Assembly: GCA_963575745.1 (NCBI GenBank)
Contig: CAUYUJ010016493.1
Span: 427,501 to 491,500 of the forward strand
Reading direction: 5' to 3'
DNA from: Prorocentrum cordatum
Taxonomy: Eukaryota > Sar > Dinophyceae > Prorocentrales > Prorocentraceae
DNA length: 64,000 bases
Below, one piece after another: positions 29,146-39,269 of this stretch. The translations under genes and the position numbers were made by a program. Position 1 is the stretch's first letter. Every line of letters begins with the position of its first letter. A model generated the notes under the pieces. The model worked only from the letters and a program-made list of their open reading frames with translations. It made no database searches and had not been told where the DNA came from.

Positions 29146-29345
29146 TCACGAATCACACAGGGGTCCACAATGCAGGTCCCGGCTGGCCTCCACGAGCCCC
29201 CCGAGTACACTCAACACGGGTAGCAAGGCTCGACTTCCCAAGGTTGCCCTTCGGTCCATCCTTGGCCGCTTTCGCTGGCCGCGCCCCGCTCGCAACGTGT
29301 CGTCGTGGTCCTCCACGGGCCGTGGCATCCTCGTCGTGTGTCGTG

Positions 29346-29668
29346 GGTGGACAGACCTCCTACCCTGACACGTCGATTAAGGGATTGGCCGGTTTCGGTT
29401 CGCGAGAGGGCGTCGCGGCCGTCATGTTTGCGGGTCCAGGTCCGCCGGTTTCGGCCCCAGGCCGCTACGGGTCGGGCGAAAGGGGGGGATTGGGAAAGGG
29501 GGGGTTACGAAATTTGCTGCATGCAGCTGGTTTCGGCCTCACCGAGGGGCCCATTCCTCGATACATGGCCGGGAGGCGCCGGGAAAATCAGCTACATGAG
29601 CTGATTCTCAAACCCCCCCTTTGCTATCCCCCCCTTTCGCCCGACCCGATAAAGGGAGGTTTGTCCAC
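29346..29668 (+). mobile_element. inverted-repeat element family E, copy 2, with inner foldback
   Basis: Outer ends are GGTGGACAGACCTCC and GGAGGTTTGTCCACC. Just inside the left end is GACACGTCGATTA, as in copy 1. An additional inverted repeat (29469-29647; GGGTCGGGCGAAAGGGGGGG and its complement) is present only in this copy and makes it about 160 bp longer, so it appears to be a nested insertion. Confidence 0.65.
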
Positions 29669-29675
29669 CGCCGAG

Positions 29676-29803
29676 TGTGTCCCTCTTCGACGAGTTCTCC
29701 GTGGCCCCCTGGCAGGCCTCGACGGGCTCCCCGAGCAGCCCAGGGGAGGTCTCGACGCCCCAACCCGGGGGCGGCGAGAGCGCCCCAGCAGGGTGCTGGT
29801 CAG
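29676..29803 (+). CDS. candidate exon upstream of an F element
   Basis: Open frame with high G/C third positions, reading SLFDEFSVAPWQASTG and then Pro/Gly/Ser-rich residues to CWS. It begins just after the end of element E copy 2 (CCGCCGAG) and ends at the TCAG that is repeated at the far end of element F. Joining to 29963 keeps the frame open. Confidence 0.4.
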
Positions 29804-29962
29804 CAGGGGAAACAGCACACAGACACAATTCATCGTCGATCCCCAAGAAGATATGGGGAAATGTGGGAATGGGGGGGGAGGCAAGACCCCCCAAAATATA
29901 GTAACATATGGGGATTTGTTTGATCTGTGTGTATTTGTTTGTGTGCCCTGGGGCCCCTTCAG
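29804..29962 (+). mobile_element. introner-like element family F, copy 3, between two open exon-like segments
   Basis: 159 bp. It starts CAGGGGAAACAGCACACAGAC and ends GGGGCCCCTTCAG, with TCAG at both junctions. Removing it joins two open segments without a stop. The ambiguity of four bases means the exact splice site cannot be read from sequence alone. Confidence 0.7.
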
Positions 29963-30120
29963 TTGGGACCGCCCTGGAGTACTCGGGGGGCGTGTTGAGA
30001 CCAGCCCGGACTCCTCGGGAGGCCTGTGGCGGCCAGCTGGGACTGGCTGGGGGGGATATCTGCGTGCCGCCCGAAGCCTTGCTTGCCATGTGGATCCGTC
30101 GCTGCAAGTGGGCATCTCAG
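29963..30120 (+). CDS. candidate exon downstream of an F element
   Basis: In the joined frame it reads VGTALEYSGGVLRPARTP and on to PPEALLAMWIRRCKWASQ, ending GCATCTCAG before GATCCCCAGG (a GA-type donor where repeat P starts). A second frame is also open over this stretch, so the reading is not certain. Confidence 0.35.
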
Positions 30121-30225
30121 GATCCCCAGGTTCCAGTCTGCTTCAGGCGCCTTTCCATTTCACGTCTGTCATCGCGTGGTTTTGCCCTGTTCTCCCTCGT
30201 CAGTGGGCGGGCGGAAAAAACCCAA
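30121..30225 (+). repeat. dispersed repeat family P, copy 2
   Basis: GATCCCCAGGTTCCAGTCTG then CTTCAGGCGCC, as at 18237, and a partly matching GTTCTCCCTCGTCAG segment further on. Confidence 0.5.
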
Positions 30226-30402
30226 TCTGCGTTCAGCGCCCTCACACTTCGTGGTTCGACCCGCTCCTTCCCGACCAATTGCTACGGATCCCCCGCAGCG
30301 GGCTGTTTTCTGTCTGCCGTGGGGCCAGAGCGAAAGCCCTCGGGAGCCCCGATATCTCAGAAACGCCAGCCGTCGGCCGAGGCCCAGGAGGCCCAGGACA
30401 GC

Positions 30403-30495
30403 TCCTCCTCCATTTCCTCCTCCTCCATTTCCTCCTCCTCCTCCTCCTCCTCCTCCTCCTCCTCCTCCTCCTCCTCCTCCTCCTCCTCCTCCTCC
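30403..30495. repeat. (TCC)n microsatellite
   Basis: About 90 bp of CTC/TCC with two CATTTC interruptions. Confidence 0.95.
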
Positions 30496-30499
30496 GGTC

Positions 30500-30655
30500 G
30501 AACTAAACGATGTGCTGGCGATTTCGTGGGCCGATGTCGTTTCGATGCCGATGTTTGCTGCCCTTTTGCAGCAGGCGTCTTGCAGCAGGGGCGGACGGAA
30601 GACAAAAGCCAGGGACGGCGGAAACGAAACGACCACGAGAAGCATTGTTTTTGGG
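30500..30655 (+). mobile_element. inverted-repeat element family J, copy 1
   Basis: Signature GGCGATTTCGTGGGCCGATG, then GTTTCG and CTTGCAGCAGGGGCGGA. Ends are AACTAAACGATGTGCTGG and AGCATTGTTTTTGG, weak inverse copies. Related copies are at 55291 and 58893. Confidence 0.6.
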
Positions 30656-30699
30656 GGGTGGACCCCTGCCACTGGCAGGCGCCAGGCGGGCGCCAGCGC

Positions 30700-30811
30700 A
30701 GCAAGGCGGCGCGCGAGCGCCCCGACGGCCGCCGAGGTCGACAACGTGGTCCTCGGCCAGGCGGGCGGCCCCGTGACCGTCAGCGTGCGGCTGTACGACG
30801 CCGGCGGCCAG
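30700..30811 (+). CDS. candidate exon
   Basis: Reads TAAEVDNVVLGQAGGPVTVS and VRLYDAGGQ, ending GGCGGCCAG|GATCGG (GA donor). Alternating hydrophobic residues and the VTVSVRLYD pattern suggest a beta-sandwich repeat, though no family is named. The 5' edge is uncertain; CGCAG near 30693-30697 is a possible acceptor. Confidence 0.4.
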
Positions 30812-30856
30812 GATCGGCGGCGAGCCCTGGGGTCGGGGGTTGACAGGAGTACCCTG

Positions 30857-31101
30857 GGCCTTAGCGGGCCCTGGAAACGACAGGGCAATTTTTTTACCGG
30901 TTCCGTTTTGCCGTTTTTCGCCGGTTCCGACGCCGTTTTTTTGCCGGTTCCGTCGCCGTTTTTTGACCGGTTCCAGGTCCGGTTCCAATCCCGGAGCCGT
31001 TTTTTTGCCGTCGCCGTTTTTTTGCCGTTTCCATTTTCAAGGGGCATTTTGCTGGAAACGGTGAAAAAACGGCCCTGCCGTTTCCGGGGCCCACAAAGGC
31101 C
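30857..31101 (-). mobile_element. inverted-repeat element family D, copy 2
   Basis: Ends GGCCTTAGCGGGCCCTGGAA and TTTCCGGGGCCCACAAAGGCC. The interior of GCCGTTTTTTTGCCGG words is the complement of that in 21901-22151. Confidence 0.75.
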
Positions 31102-31126
31102 AGGAGCACCCCGGGCCCAAGGTTCT

Positions 31127-31330
31127 GCACGCCCGAAATGGGCACGGAAAGAATGGGCACAATGCCCAGCAGCAGTTCCTGTTCATTTTGAGCAGGACTC
31201 GCTGTCGGCGCCGTCGCGGCCTGTGTCCATTCGAGACAGAAGGCCGCCCGCCCAACAGCGGCCGCCGTTGGTTTGGGTCAACATTTGTTGTTGGGCATTG
31301 TACCCATTTCGGGCGTCCAAAAAGGTACCC
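31127..31330. mobile_element. foldback element Q
   Basis: Left arm GCACGCCCGAAATGGGCAC, then AATGGGCACAATGCCCAGCA; right arm TTGTTGGGCATTGTACCC, then ATTTCGGGCGTCC. Arms are about 45-65 bp around a GC-rich loop. It lies 25 bp from element D copy 2. Confidence 0.7.
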
Positions 31331-31459
31331 CCAGGATTCTCGCGGTGGCCCTGGCGGCCTCCTTGGGCCAGGGGCACTTCTAGCAACACCCGACCGGGGG
31401 GGAGCGAGAGGGGGCGGGCCGGGCCTCAAGCGGGGGACGAACAACGACACAAACATGAT

Positions 31460-31592
31460 GACTCGGAGGCCCGCGCGGGTTTCTCGGATCGGCGCTGGGG
31501 CCCCCTGGCGGCGCCTCCGGCGCTGCCCCCGGCGCGCTCCGCCAGGGAGGGGGGTCCAGCGCCGGTCCGGGAAATCCGCGCGGACCTCCGTG
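31460..31592. mobile_element. foldback element family C, copy 3 (inner arms only)
   Basis: Arms CGGAGGCCCGCGCGGGTTTC and GAAATCCGCGCGGACCTCCG around a GGCGGCGCCTCCGGCGCTGC loop. The outer GAACGGYATAA ends are absent. Confidence 0.7.
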
Positions 31593-31724
31593 TTGGCTCA
31601 CCGTGTTGGCCCACGTTTGGACGAACGTATCGCGCCAGACCTTCGTATTCAGTCTACGCGTTGAGCTCCGTGTCAACACGTTACGGGTTGCGTGTTGCGT
31701 GCCGAGGCAGCCAAGGGCGGGGCT

Positions 31725-31890
31725 CCTCACAAGGCTCGGAAGTCCCCAGGCCTTCTCAAAGCTGGTTTCCCCCGCAGACGCAAAAAAATGTCTAACAAGG
31801 CCGAAGGCCTTCCCAGAAGCCCCGCCGCCTTCTGAGAAGGCCTTCTATTTCTCATTTCCTCCCTCGCTCGCCGCCGAGAGGAGGTCGCCC
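31725..31890 (+). repeat. family N repeat
   Basis: Contains GCCTTCCCAGAAGCCCCGCC, then GCCTTCTGAGAAGGCCTTCT and CCTCGCTCGCCGCCGAGAGG. Confidence 0.7.
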
Positions 31891-32175
31891 GGCGCCTGAA
31901 CGTGTACAACGTGTACCGGCTCCCAGGTCGGCCGCGGCCGGGAGGCGGGGTCGCCATCGAGGAAGCAGGTCCTGAGGGAGACGGGCCCTGAGGTTTTTCG
32001 CCGTTGTCAGGCGCTCGGGGCCCTCCGCGCGCCACAGGACTGTCGGAAAACGACTCAGGATGGAGATCTCATCCCTGGGCAAGACTCCAGCACCCAGGAC
32101 CCGTTTTCTTCAGGATCCGTTATCTCCATGCTACGAGAGGGAGGGAGGAGGCGCAGGAGGACGTTCGCAGAAGAA

Positions 32176-32342
32176 AGAACGGTATAAGCTTCAGCTTGCG
32201 GAGCTCCTCGCGGATTTCTTGGATCGGCGCTGGGCACCCCTGGCGGCGCCTCTGGCGCTGCCCCTGGCGTGCTCCGCGCGCCAGGGAGTACAGCGCCGAT
32301 CCGAGAAATCCGCGCGGAACTCCGAGAGTTTTTTTGTCGGAG
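32176..32342. mobile_element. foldback element family C, copy 4
   Basis: Starts GAACGGTATAAGCTTCAGC; arms GGAGCTCCTCGCGGATTTC and its imperfect complement; loop with GGCGGCGCCTCTGGCGCTGC. The right end is degenerate. Confidence 0.75.
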
Positions 32343-32504
32343 GCTTGGGGGTGAGATCGCAGGGAAATCGATGTTGGTTTCGTCTTCGTGTCGTGCGTGC
32401 GGTCGATGCGAAGCTGAGTCGGCGCGCGAGACGAATGATGCCGCCGTAGCTAGGTGCTGTGGACCCGGTTATCCGCCCCACCCTTCCCCGGCGCGCGGTG
32501 GCCC

Positions 32505-32715
32505 TGGGTGTCCCGTCGGTGGCGCGTCGGTGTCCCGTCGGTGTCCCGTCGGTGCTCCGTCGGTGTTCCGTGTCCTGGAGCAGGACGGCGCGAGTCAGTG
32601 TTCCAGAGCAGGACGGCGAGATCGATAGTGAGATCGTTTGGGAAATCGATAGTGGGATCCGTTGTGATATCGATAGGTCGATTTTTTTGAGAAAACAATG
32701 GTGAGACCGCTTGTG
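32505..32715. repeat. short tandem words GTGTCCCGTCG and GATCGATAGTG
   Basis: GTCCCGTCGGTG-type 11-12-mers to about 32570, then degenerate GATCG / GATATCGATAG words to 32715. Confidence 0.75.
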
Positions 32716-33100
32716 AGATCTATAATGTCCAGAACCTGTTTGAAAAATGAGGACCCCCCCTCCCCCCCTGGATCCCGAGTGCCATTAATTCGCCGCCGAA
32801 AACTTATGTGTTTAATTGTCCCCTCTGGAAAATACTCTGAAAAACGTTCCATGGAGACCGAACGATGCGATTGATAAATGCACAAATGCATGTTGATATA
32901 CATATTTGTATACATATATATATAGCATTAGAACATATGTGTATACACACGCACGCACGCGCATGCATTGGTATATGCGCATGAACTGTACGCGTGCAGA
33001 TGTGCAGTTTACTTCGATCGACGAGTAGGTAGTTTTCATCTTACTCTGTGCGCACGTGCGCGTGAGACTGTGCGCGCTTGCGCGCGGCGGCGTCCAGCTC
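32716..33100. other. no gene recognised; AT-richer segment
   Basis: Contains (TA)n and CATATA runs around 32895-32945 and alternating GCGCAC words. Nothing gene-like. Confidence 0.45.
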
Positions 33101-33110
33101 TCGCGCGCGG

Positions 33111-33470
33111 TGTGACGCTCAATGGCTTTACGCTGGCTCCCAGAACCCCAGATTTACAATTGTTTCTTCTCGCGCGGTATCGGGGGAGACACGTGTCACC
33201 GGATGCTTTTGTGAGGCTGACTGGCCTTACATTGGCTCCAGATTCCCAAGTTTACCATTGATTTGTCTCTCACCGTTTCTGGGGTGACACGCGTCGCCCG
33301 TTGTTCTTAGTGAGGCTAAATGGCCTTATCTTGGCCTCAGAGTCCCAAATTTGCAATCGTTTTTTCTCAGAAGGTTTCGGGGGAGACACGTGTCACCGGT
33401 TGTTTGTGCGAGGCTGAATGGCCTTATGTTGGCTCCCAGAATCCCAGATTTACAATTGGGGATTGTTCGG
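33111..33470. repeat. 99-bp tandem repeat, about four copies
   Basis: Units start at about 33111, 33210, 33310 and 33408. Each contains GTGAGGCT.AATGGCCTTA, CCCAGAT or CCCAAAT, and GGGGGAGACACGTGTCACCGG. Confidence 0.85.
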
Positions 33471-33544
33471 CCCCCCTCCGCGTACTGGTTTTTCTTACGC
33501 ACAGGATTTCCGGGAGTTGGGTTTTTGCTTGGTTGTTGTTTTCG

Positions 33545-34610
33545 AAATGCTGCTCTCGCTTAAGCGCTGGCCTGCTTTTCGGGCTACTGCCGCTCGGTCA
33601 GAAACGTGCTCCCGCTGCAGTACTGGCCTCATTCCCGCGCTTCCGCTCCTTCCGAATCGTGATCCCGCTGCAGCGCTGGCGCCATTGCTTCCAGCGCCAT
33701 GCCACGGCATGTCTTTCGGTCCTTCCAAATAAGCCCCACGATTTAGAAAACGGCCGCAGGAAAGAACCATCGGAAGTGATTTGACTACACATTCGGTGCC
33801 GATTCGTTGATTTGTTGGACCGCGGAAGTCTTTTCACACCCACACACACACACGCTGGGGCGTTTCCACGCCATACTATGTCAGGATACGCGTCCTCATT
33901 TCCGCGCTTCCGCGCTTGAGCTTTCGTTCTAAATGCTGCTCTTGCTGAAGCGCTGGCCTCATTTTTGGGCGACCGCTTGTTCCGAATCGTGCTCCCGCTG
34001 CAGCGCTGACCTCACTTCCGCGATTGCGCTCGTTCCGAATCGTTCTCCCGCTGCAACGTTGGCGTCATTAGTTCCAGCGTCATGCCACGACATGTTTTTC
34101 TGTTCCTTCCCCGGGGGAAAAAAAAACATCGGAAGTGATTACCATTCGGTGCTGATTCGTTGATTTTTTGGGCCGCAGATGCCCCCCCACTTTGGGGCGT
34201 CGCCACGCCATGCTATGTCAGGCTGCGCGTCCTCATTTCCGCGCTTCCGCGCTTGGGCTTTTGTTCTAAATGCTGGTCTTGCTGAAGCGCTGGCCTCATG
34301 TTCGGGCTACCGCTTGTTCCGGATCGTGTTTCCGCTGCAGCGCTGGCCTTATTTTCGGGCGACCGTTCGTTCCGAATCGTGGTCCCGCTGCAGCGTTGGC
34401 GTCATTATTTCCGATGCCATGCCTCTTTCCAAATAGGCCCCAAAATCTAAAAAATGGCCTCCCGAAGAAATCATCGGAAGTGATTCCACATTCGGTGTCG
34501 ATTCTTTGATTGTGCTGACCGCGGAAGCCCCCCCCATTTTGGGGCGTCGCCACGCCATGCTACGTCGTGCTACGCGTTAATATCCAACACCATGCTATGC
34601 CATATAATGC
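33545..34610. repeat. 340-385-bp satellite, three units
   Basis: Units start at about 33545, 33931 and 34268 with AAATGCTG(C/G)TC. Each contains smaller CCCGCTGCAGCGCTGGC repeats spaced about 57 bp, then a block with GGAAGTGATT and TTCGTTGATTTG, and ends GGGGCGT(C/T)(G/T)CCACGCCATGC. Confidence 0.85.
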
Positions 34611-34834
34611 TACGCTACGCCGCGACATCCGATTGTGAGAATAGAGGGGAGATTTACGCCACGGTAAGGGATGGGAGGGAGGGGTAGGACGTCAGATATG
34701 ACGCGAGCGCACCTAGCTTGCCCTCCCCCTCCCCTTCTTCCCATCCGTCACCTTTCTCTCCTCGTCCCGTTCCTTCCGCGTCCCCCGAACCCTTCACACA
34801 ATCTTCCTTTCGCCCGCCCCCCCTGCGTCAGCAT

Positions 34835-34950
34835 AGGTTGCACCACATAGAGTGCACCACATAGATCGCTCCACGTAGGTTGCTGCAAATGAATTGTCCC
34901 ACATGCACTGCGCAACATATATTGCGCACCACATATATTCCCCTTTCTTA
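34835..34950. repeat. TTGCACCACATAGA-type degenerate repeat, left block
   Basis: Repeated CACCACATAGA and GCACCACATATAT words, as also found at 39888-40020. The two blocks lie on either side of the 1.27-kb repeat region. Confidence 0.65.
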
Positions 34951-34994
34951 AACAGAGTCAAGATCTACCGCCCCCACCCCCCCACGACTTTATC

Positions 34995-36285
34995 GATACA
35001 CCTTTTTTTGTGTTTCGATGTACATTTGATTCTGCCCCATCGCCCATCCTAAATATGAGCTCGCACCATCCCAGCCCGGCCGGGTTCGAGCCCCCCTCGT
35101 CATCCTCTGCACAAAATGCTATGCGCGCTTATCAACAATCAGATTTTTTCATGAATCCCCTGCAACAAATGAAACGACGTGCACACTCGCGCGTTGTCGT
35201 GCGCGCATGCCGGAATCTTTCAAAAACACTCGGTGTCGGAAGGATTTCAAAATCGAGTGTCCAAAAACACATATAAAAACATACGGTTTCGCAGCACGGA
35301 TTTTCAAACAAAGCGTGCGCGCGCGTTCTTGCGAATTCTTCAGAAAGACCATTGATTTTTCAACATTTAGAGAACATGCTACCAAGCGGGCTTCGCGCGC
35401 GCATGTCGAAATCGTTCGAACGACCTTGCGCTCGTGCCGTCGCGAGAAATGAGACAAAGTGCACACGCTGCGTCGTCGCGCGCGAATGCCGAAACCTGTT
35501 CAAAAGAAAAAACCTTCGGTGCCGTAACGTTTTTCCAAACCGGATGTCGAAACAACCAATCGAACACACAAGGTTTCGCAACATCAGTTTTCAAAAAAAG
35601 CTTGCGCGCCCGCTCTTGCGACTTCTTAAGAAAACCATTTTTTTTCAACAGCTTCATGGGATTCTGCCAAACGGGCCTCTGGCGCCGCATGCCGACATCA
35701 TTCGCACGCCCTTGCGCGCGTGTCGGGGGGGCACGATCTGTGTCAAATTATACCATGCGGGCCACTCTCGTGCGTCGGCCGCGCGTGCACGTCGAACTCT
35801 TTCCAAATCCTTCATCACCGATGCGAGGGCGCCGTCATCGTCGCTGGCGTGATCAGCATCGGCGCCCGCAGTTGCCGCGCCCTCGTCGGTGCGAACATCG
35901 TCACCAGCATCGCCACTATCATCATCGTGTCTACCGTCGACGACGTTGCCATGATATCGTGCCCGCCCAAGTCGCCGATTCGCACTGAAGTGCCAGTTGG
36001 GATGCGCCCAGCGGTCAGCGCCACCGCGGCCGCGTCGGTGGCGCCAAACTAGCTGGCCGCTGCGCGCGCGTGCTAGGGTTGGCGCGGCCGCAGAGATGCA
36101 CCAGCCAACGCCAAGCATGCATCGCAATCGCCACCGCTTGGGTTTTGCAAACCAAGTTGCGGGTGGGTGGGTGGGATGTTTGCAAGAGCAGGGGATGTGT
36201 CAATTCATGGGTAAAGACCAAATTTTTTTTAAGGAAATCGGTTCTACCACCCTCACCCCCCCGGGGTTAAATATTCATTTCTTTC
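34995..36285 (+). repeat. 1.27-kb tandem unit 1
   Basis: Begins near GATTCTGCCCCATCG, continues through two GCATGCCGGAATCTTTCAAA-like subrepeats of about 290 bp, then a segment with ATCACCGATGCGAGG, and ends in GTTTTGCAAACCAAGTTGCG with a GGGTGGGTGGGATG tail. The same order recurs in unit 2. A 110-codon frame (35720-36052) aligns with one in unit 2, but both strands are equally conserved, so coding is unproven. Confidence 0.8.
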
Positions 36286-36600
36286 GTATGGCAATTTACG
36301 TATGATTTTGCCCCATCGTCCATCCTACACATGAAGTTACACCACACCATCCCAGGGGGGCCGGCCGCCATCCTCCTTGGAAAAATGCTATGTGCGCGCG
36401 CTCGTTTATCACAAACCATGGGTTCCCAAGAATCCCTCGACAAACAAAAAACTGAATGCGCACGCGCGCGTCGTCGCGCGCGCATGTCGGAATTCTTTAA
36501 AAAGCTTTCGGTGTCGGAAGGATTTCAGATTCCACTGCCGAAAAAAAAAAAGAAAACCTTGTGTTTCGCAATACGGGTCGAACAACAACAACAGCAATAA

Positions 36601-36631
<31 letters not shown>

Positions 36632-37545
36632 AACCACAAAAATGCCTCCGCGCGCGCGTGCCGAAATCGTTCGAACGCCTTTGCGCGCGTGCCGTCGCGA
36701 GAATCCCTTGCAGCAGATAGGACGAAGTGTACACGCGCGCGTCGCGCGCGCATGCCGGAATCTTTCAAACACCTTCGGTTTCGGAAGGATTTTAAAATCG
36801 AGTGTCCAAAATACATTTAAAAACGCAGGGTTTCGCAACACGACCTTTCAACAACAAACGTGCGCGCGTTCTTACGAAAACCCAACGTTTTTCAACATGT
36901 ACATAAAATGCTGCCAAACGGGCTTCGCGCGGACATGCCGAATTCGTTCGAACGCCCTTGCGCGCGTGCTGGGGTGGCACGATCCGTGCGAAACAATACC
37001 ATGCGTGCTACTCTCGCGCGTCTGCCGCGCGAGCAATTCGAATTCCCTCTTAACCTTCATCACCGACGCGAAGACGCGGTCATCGTCATCGGCGTGACCA
37101 ACATCGGCGCCGTTACTGGCTGCCCCGTCGTCGTTGTCAGCAACGTCACCAGCATCATTACTATCATCATCATGTATACCGTCGTCGACGTTGCTATGAT
37201 ACCGCGCCCGCCCAAGTCGCCGACTCGCATTGAAGTGCCCGCTGGGATTCGCCGAGCGGTTAGCGCCACCGCGTTCGCGTCGGTCGCGCCAAATTAGCTG
37301 GCCGCTGCGCCGGCGAGCATCCGCGGGTTAGCGCGGCCGCAGAGATGCACCAGTCAACACCCAGCACTCATCGCAACCACTCCTGCATGGGTTTTGCAAG
37401 CCAAGTTGCCGTTGGGTGGGTGGGATGATTGCGCGAGCCGTGGAGTTGACAACTTCAGGTTCGGCAAGTCAATTCTCCTTTCTTAAAAAAGATTCGGCTC
37501 TACCCCCCCTGGACTTATCCGTTCCCCCTGGGATAATACGATTTC
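36286..37545 (+). repeat. 1.27-kb tandem unit 2
   Basis: Same layout as unit 1, about 80 percent similar by eye. A (CAA)n run at 36580-36640 is inserted in the first subrepeat. The frame at 36860-37297 ends in the same VAPN-stop as unit 1. Confidence 0.8.
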
Positions 37546-37810
37546 ATATATATTCTGACCACTCGTCCATCCTAAATATGAAATCACACCATCCCAGCTA
37601 GGCCGGTTCCCCCCCTGAGGTTCCCTTGAAAAAAAACACTATGCGGTGACATTTTTTGTTGTAACATAACACTTTTGTCGCGAATCCCTTGCAACAAATG
37701 AGACGAAGTGCACACGCGCGCGTCGTCTCGCGCGCATGCCGAAATCCTTCAAAAACCTTCGGTGCGGGAAGGATTTCGCAATCGAGCTTCCCAAAATTAC
37801 CCTGGCGACG
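37546..37810 (+). repeat. 1.27-kb tandem unit 3, truncated
   Basis: Starts CATATATATTCTGACCACTC, keeps the CCATCCTAAATATGAAATCA start and one subrepeat, and is then interrupted. Further subrepeats appear at 38670-39005 and the unit tail at 39795-39850. Confidence 0.7.
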
Positions 37811-38010
37811 TACCCAACCCCTGCGCAAAAGCGGGGCGCAAATAGTTTAGGATACTTTATAAGGGGGCGATGACGGAGCGAGGGTTACATATGTCTGCAG
37901 ACGGAATTCGGGAGACTCGCAGGACACTGGCTACAGGAAAAGGGCTTGATAAAGCTGATGATTTACAATTCCTGAGCACTCCTAGCCACTTCGAAAACGG
38001 GGATCACAGC

Positions 38011-38575
38011 AGGCCTCGAAAGTGGCGACAGGTTCACAGATCGCAGCCCCGCAGGGACGGCGAGGTCTCATTTGAATCTGCCAGTGGCCCTCACTGTGCT
38101 GGGCCCCCCAGCAGGCCTCGAAAATGGCGGCAGTTTCGCAGATCGCAGCCCCCCAGGGATGGCGAGGTCTAATTTGAATCCGCGCGTGGCCCTCACTGTG
38201 CTGGGCCCCCCAGCAGGCCTCGAAAGTGGCGACAGTTTCACAGATCGCAGCCCCCTAGGGAGGGCGAGGTCTAATTTGGATTTGCCGCGATTACCCTCTA
38301 TGCTGGACCCCCCAGCAGCCCTCGAAAGTGGCGACAGTTTCACAGATCGCAGCCCCCCCCCCCCAGGGATGGCGAGGTCTAATTTGAATCTGCCGCGGTT
38401 ACCCTCTATGCTGGACCCCCCAGCAGCCCTCGAAAGTGGCGACAGTTTCACAGATCGCAGCCCCCCAGGAATGGCGAGGTCTAATTTGGATCTGCCGCGA
38501 TTACCCTCTATGCTGGACCCCCCAGCAGGCCTCGAAACTGGCGACAGAATCGCAGCCCCCCGCAGGCAAGACAGA
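38011..38575 (+). repeat. 102-bp tandem repeat, six copies
   Basis: Unit starts at about 38011, 38113, 38215, 38317, 38425 and 38527, with CCTCGAAAGTGGCGACAG and ATGGCGAGGTCTAATTTG. The period is 102 bp except for one of 108 bp. Both are multiples of three, so the array is open in frame on both strands (34-residue repeats), but no start, splice or domain evidence supports a protein. Confidence 0.85.
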
Positions 38576-38669
38576 AAGAGGCAGGAAAGAGGCGGGAGGC
38601 GGGAGGAGGAAGGACGCGACCACACTGCTCTATTCAAAACGAATACCCAACCAAGGAGGGTTGGGAAAA

Positions 38670-39005
38670 ACAAGGTTTCGCAACACACAGTTGCTAGACA
38701 AACTTCCGCGAAAGCTCTTGCGAAATCTTAAGAAACAATAGGTTTTTCAAGATTTTCACAAAAAGGCTACCAAACTGGCTTCGCGCGCGCTCATGTCGAA
38801 ATCTGTCGAACGCCGTTGCGCGTGTGCCGTCGCGAGAACCCCCTGCAAAAAACGGGGACGAAGTGCAGACGCGCGCGTCGTCGCGCGCGTATGCCGAAAA
38901 CCTTCAAAACCCATCGGTTTCGGAAGGATTTCAAAATCGTGTGTCCAAACAACTTACAAAAACACAAGGTTTCGCAACACGGATGTTCAACAAAAGCGTG
39001 CGCGC
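38670..39005 (+). repeat. 1.27-kb family subrepeats, displaced
   Basis: Contains ACAAGGTTTCGCAACAC, GCGCGCGTATGCCGAAAACC and GGAAGGATTTCAAAATCG as in units 1 and 2. The 102-bp array separates it from unit 3. Confidence 0.7.
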
Positions 39006-39009
39006 GCGC

Positions 39010-39234
39010 TCTTGCGTCGTCGTCGTCGTCGCCGTCCTCCCTCCTCCCGCGTCGTTGTCGTCGTCGTCGTCGCCTGCGTCGTCCTCTGTCTTTCCTCGTG
39101 TTCGTCGTCGTCGTCCTCTTTGGCGTCGTGGTCGTTTCCGTCGTCGTTGTCGCCGTGGTCGTCCTTCCTCCTCCTCCCTCGTCGTCGTCGTCGTCCGTCG
39201 TCGGCGTCTCGTCGTCGTCCCTCCTATTTCGTCG

Positions 39235-39269
<35 letters not shown>

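Noticed and set aside
33111-33470. CRISPR-like spacing of the 99-bp array
   Set aside because: There are only about four units and no distinct repeat/spacer structure.
38011-38575. CRISPR-like regular spacing of the 102-bp array
   Set aside because: The whole 102-bp unit is repeated, with no unique spacers, and the genome is eukaryotic.
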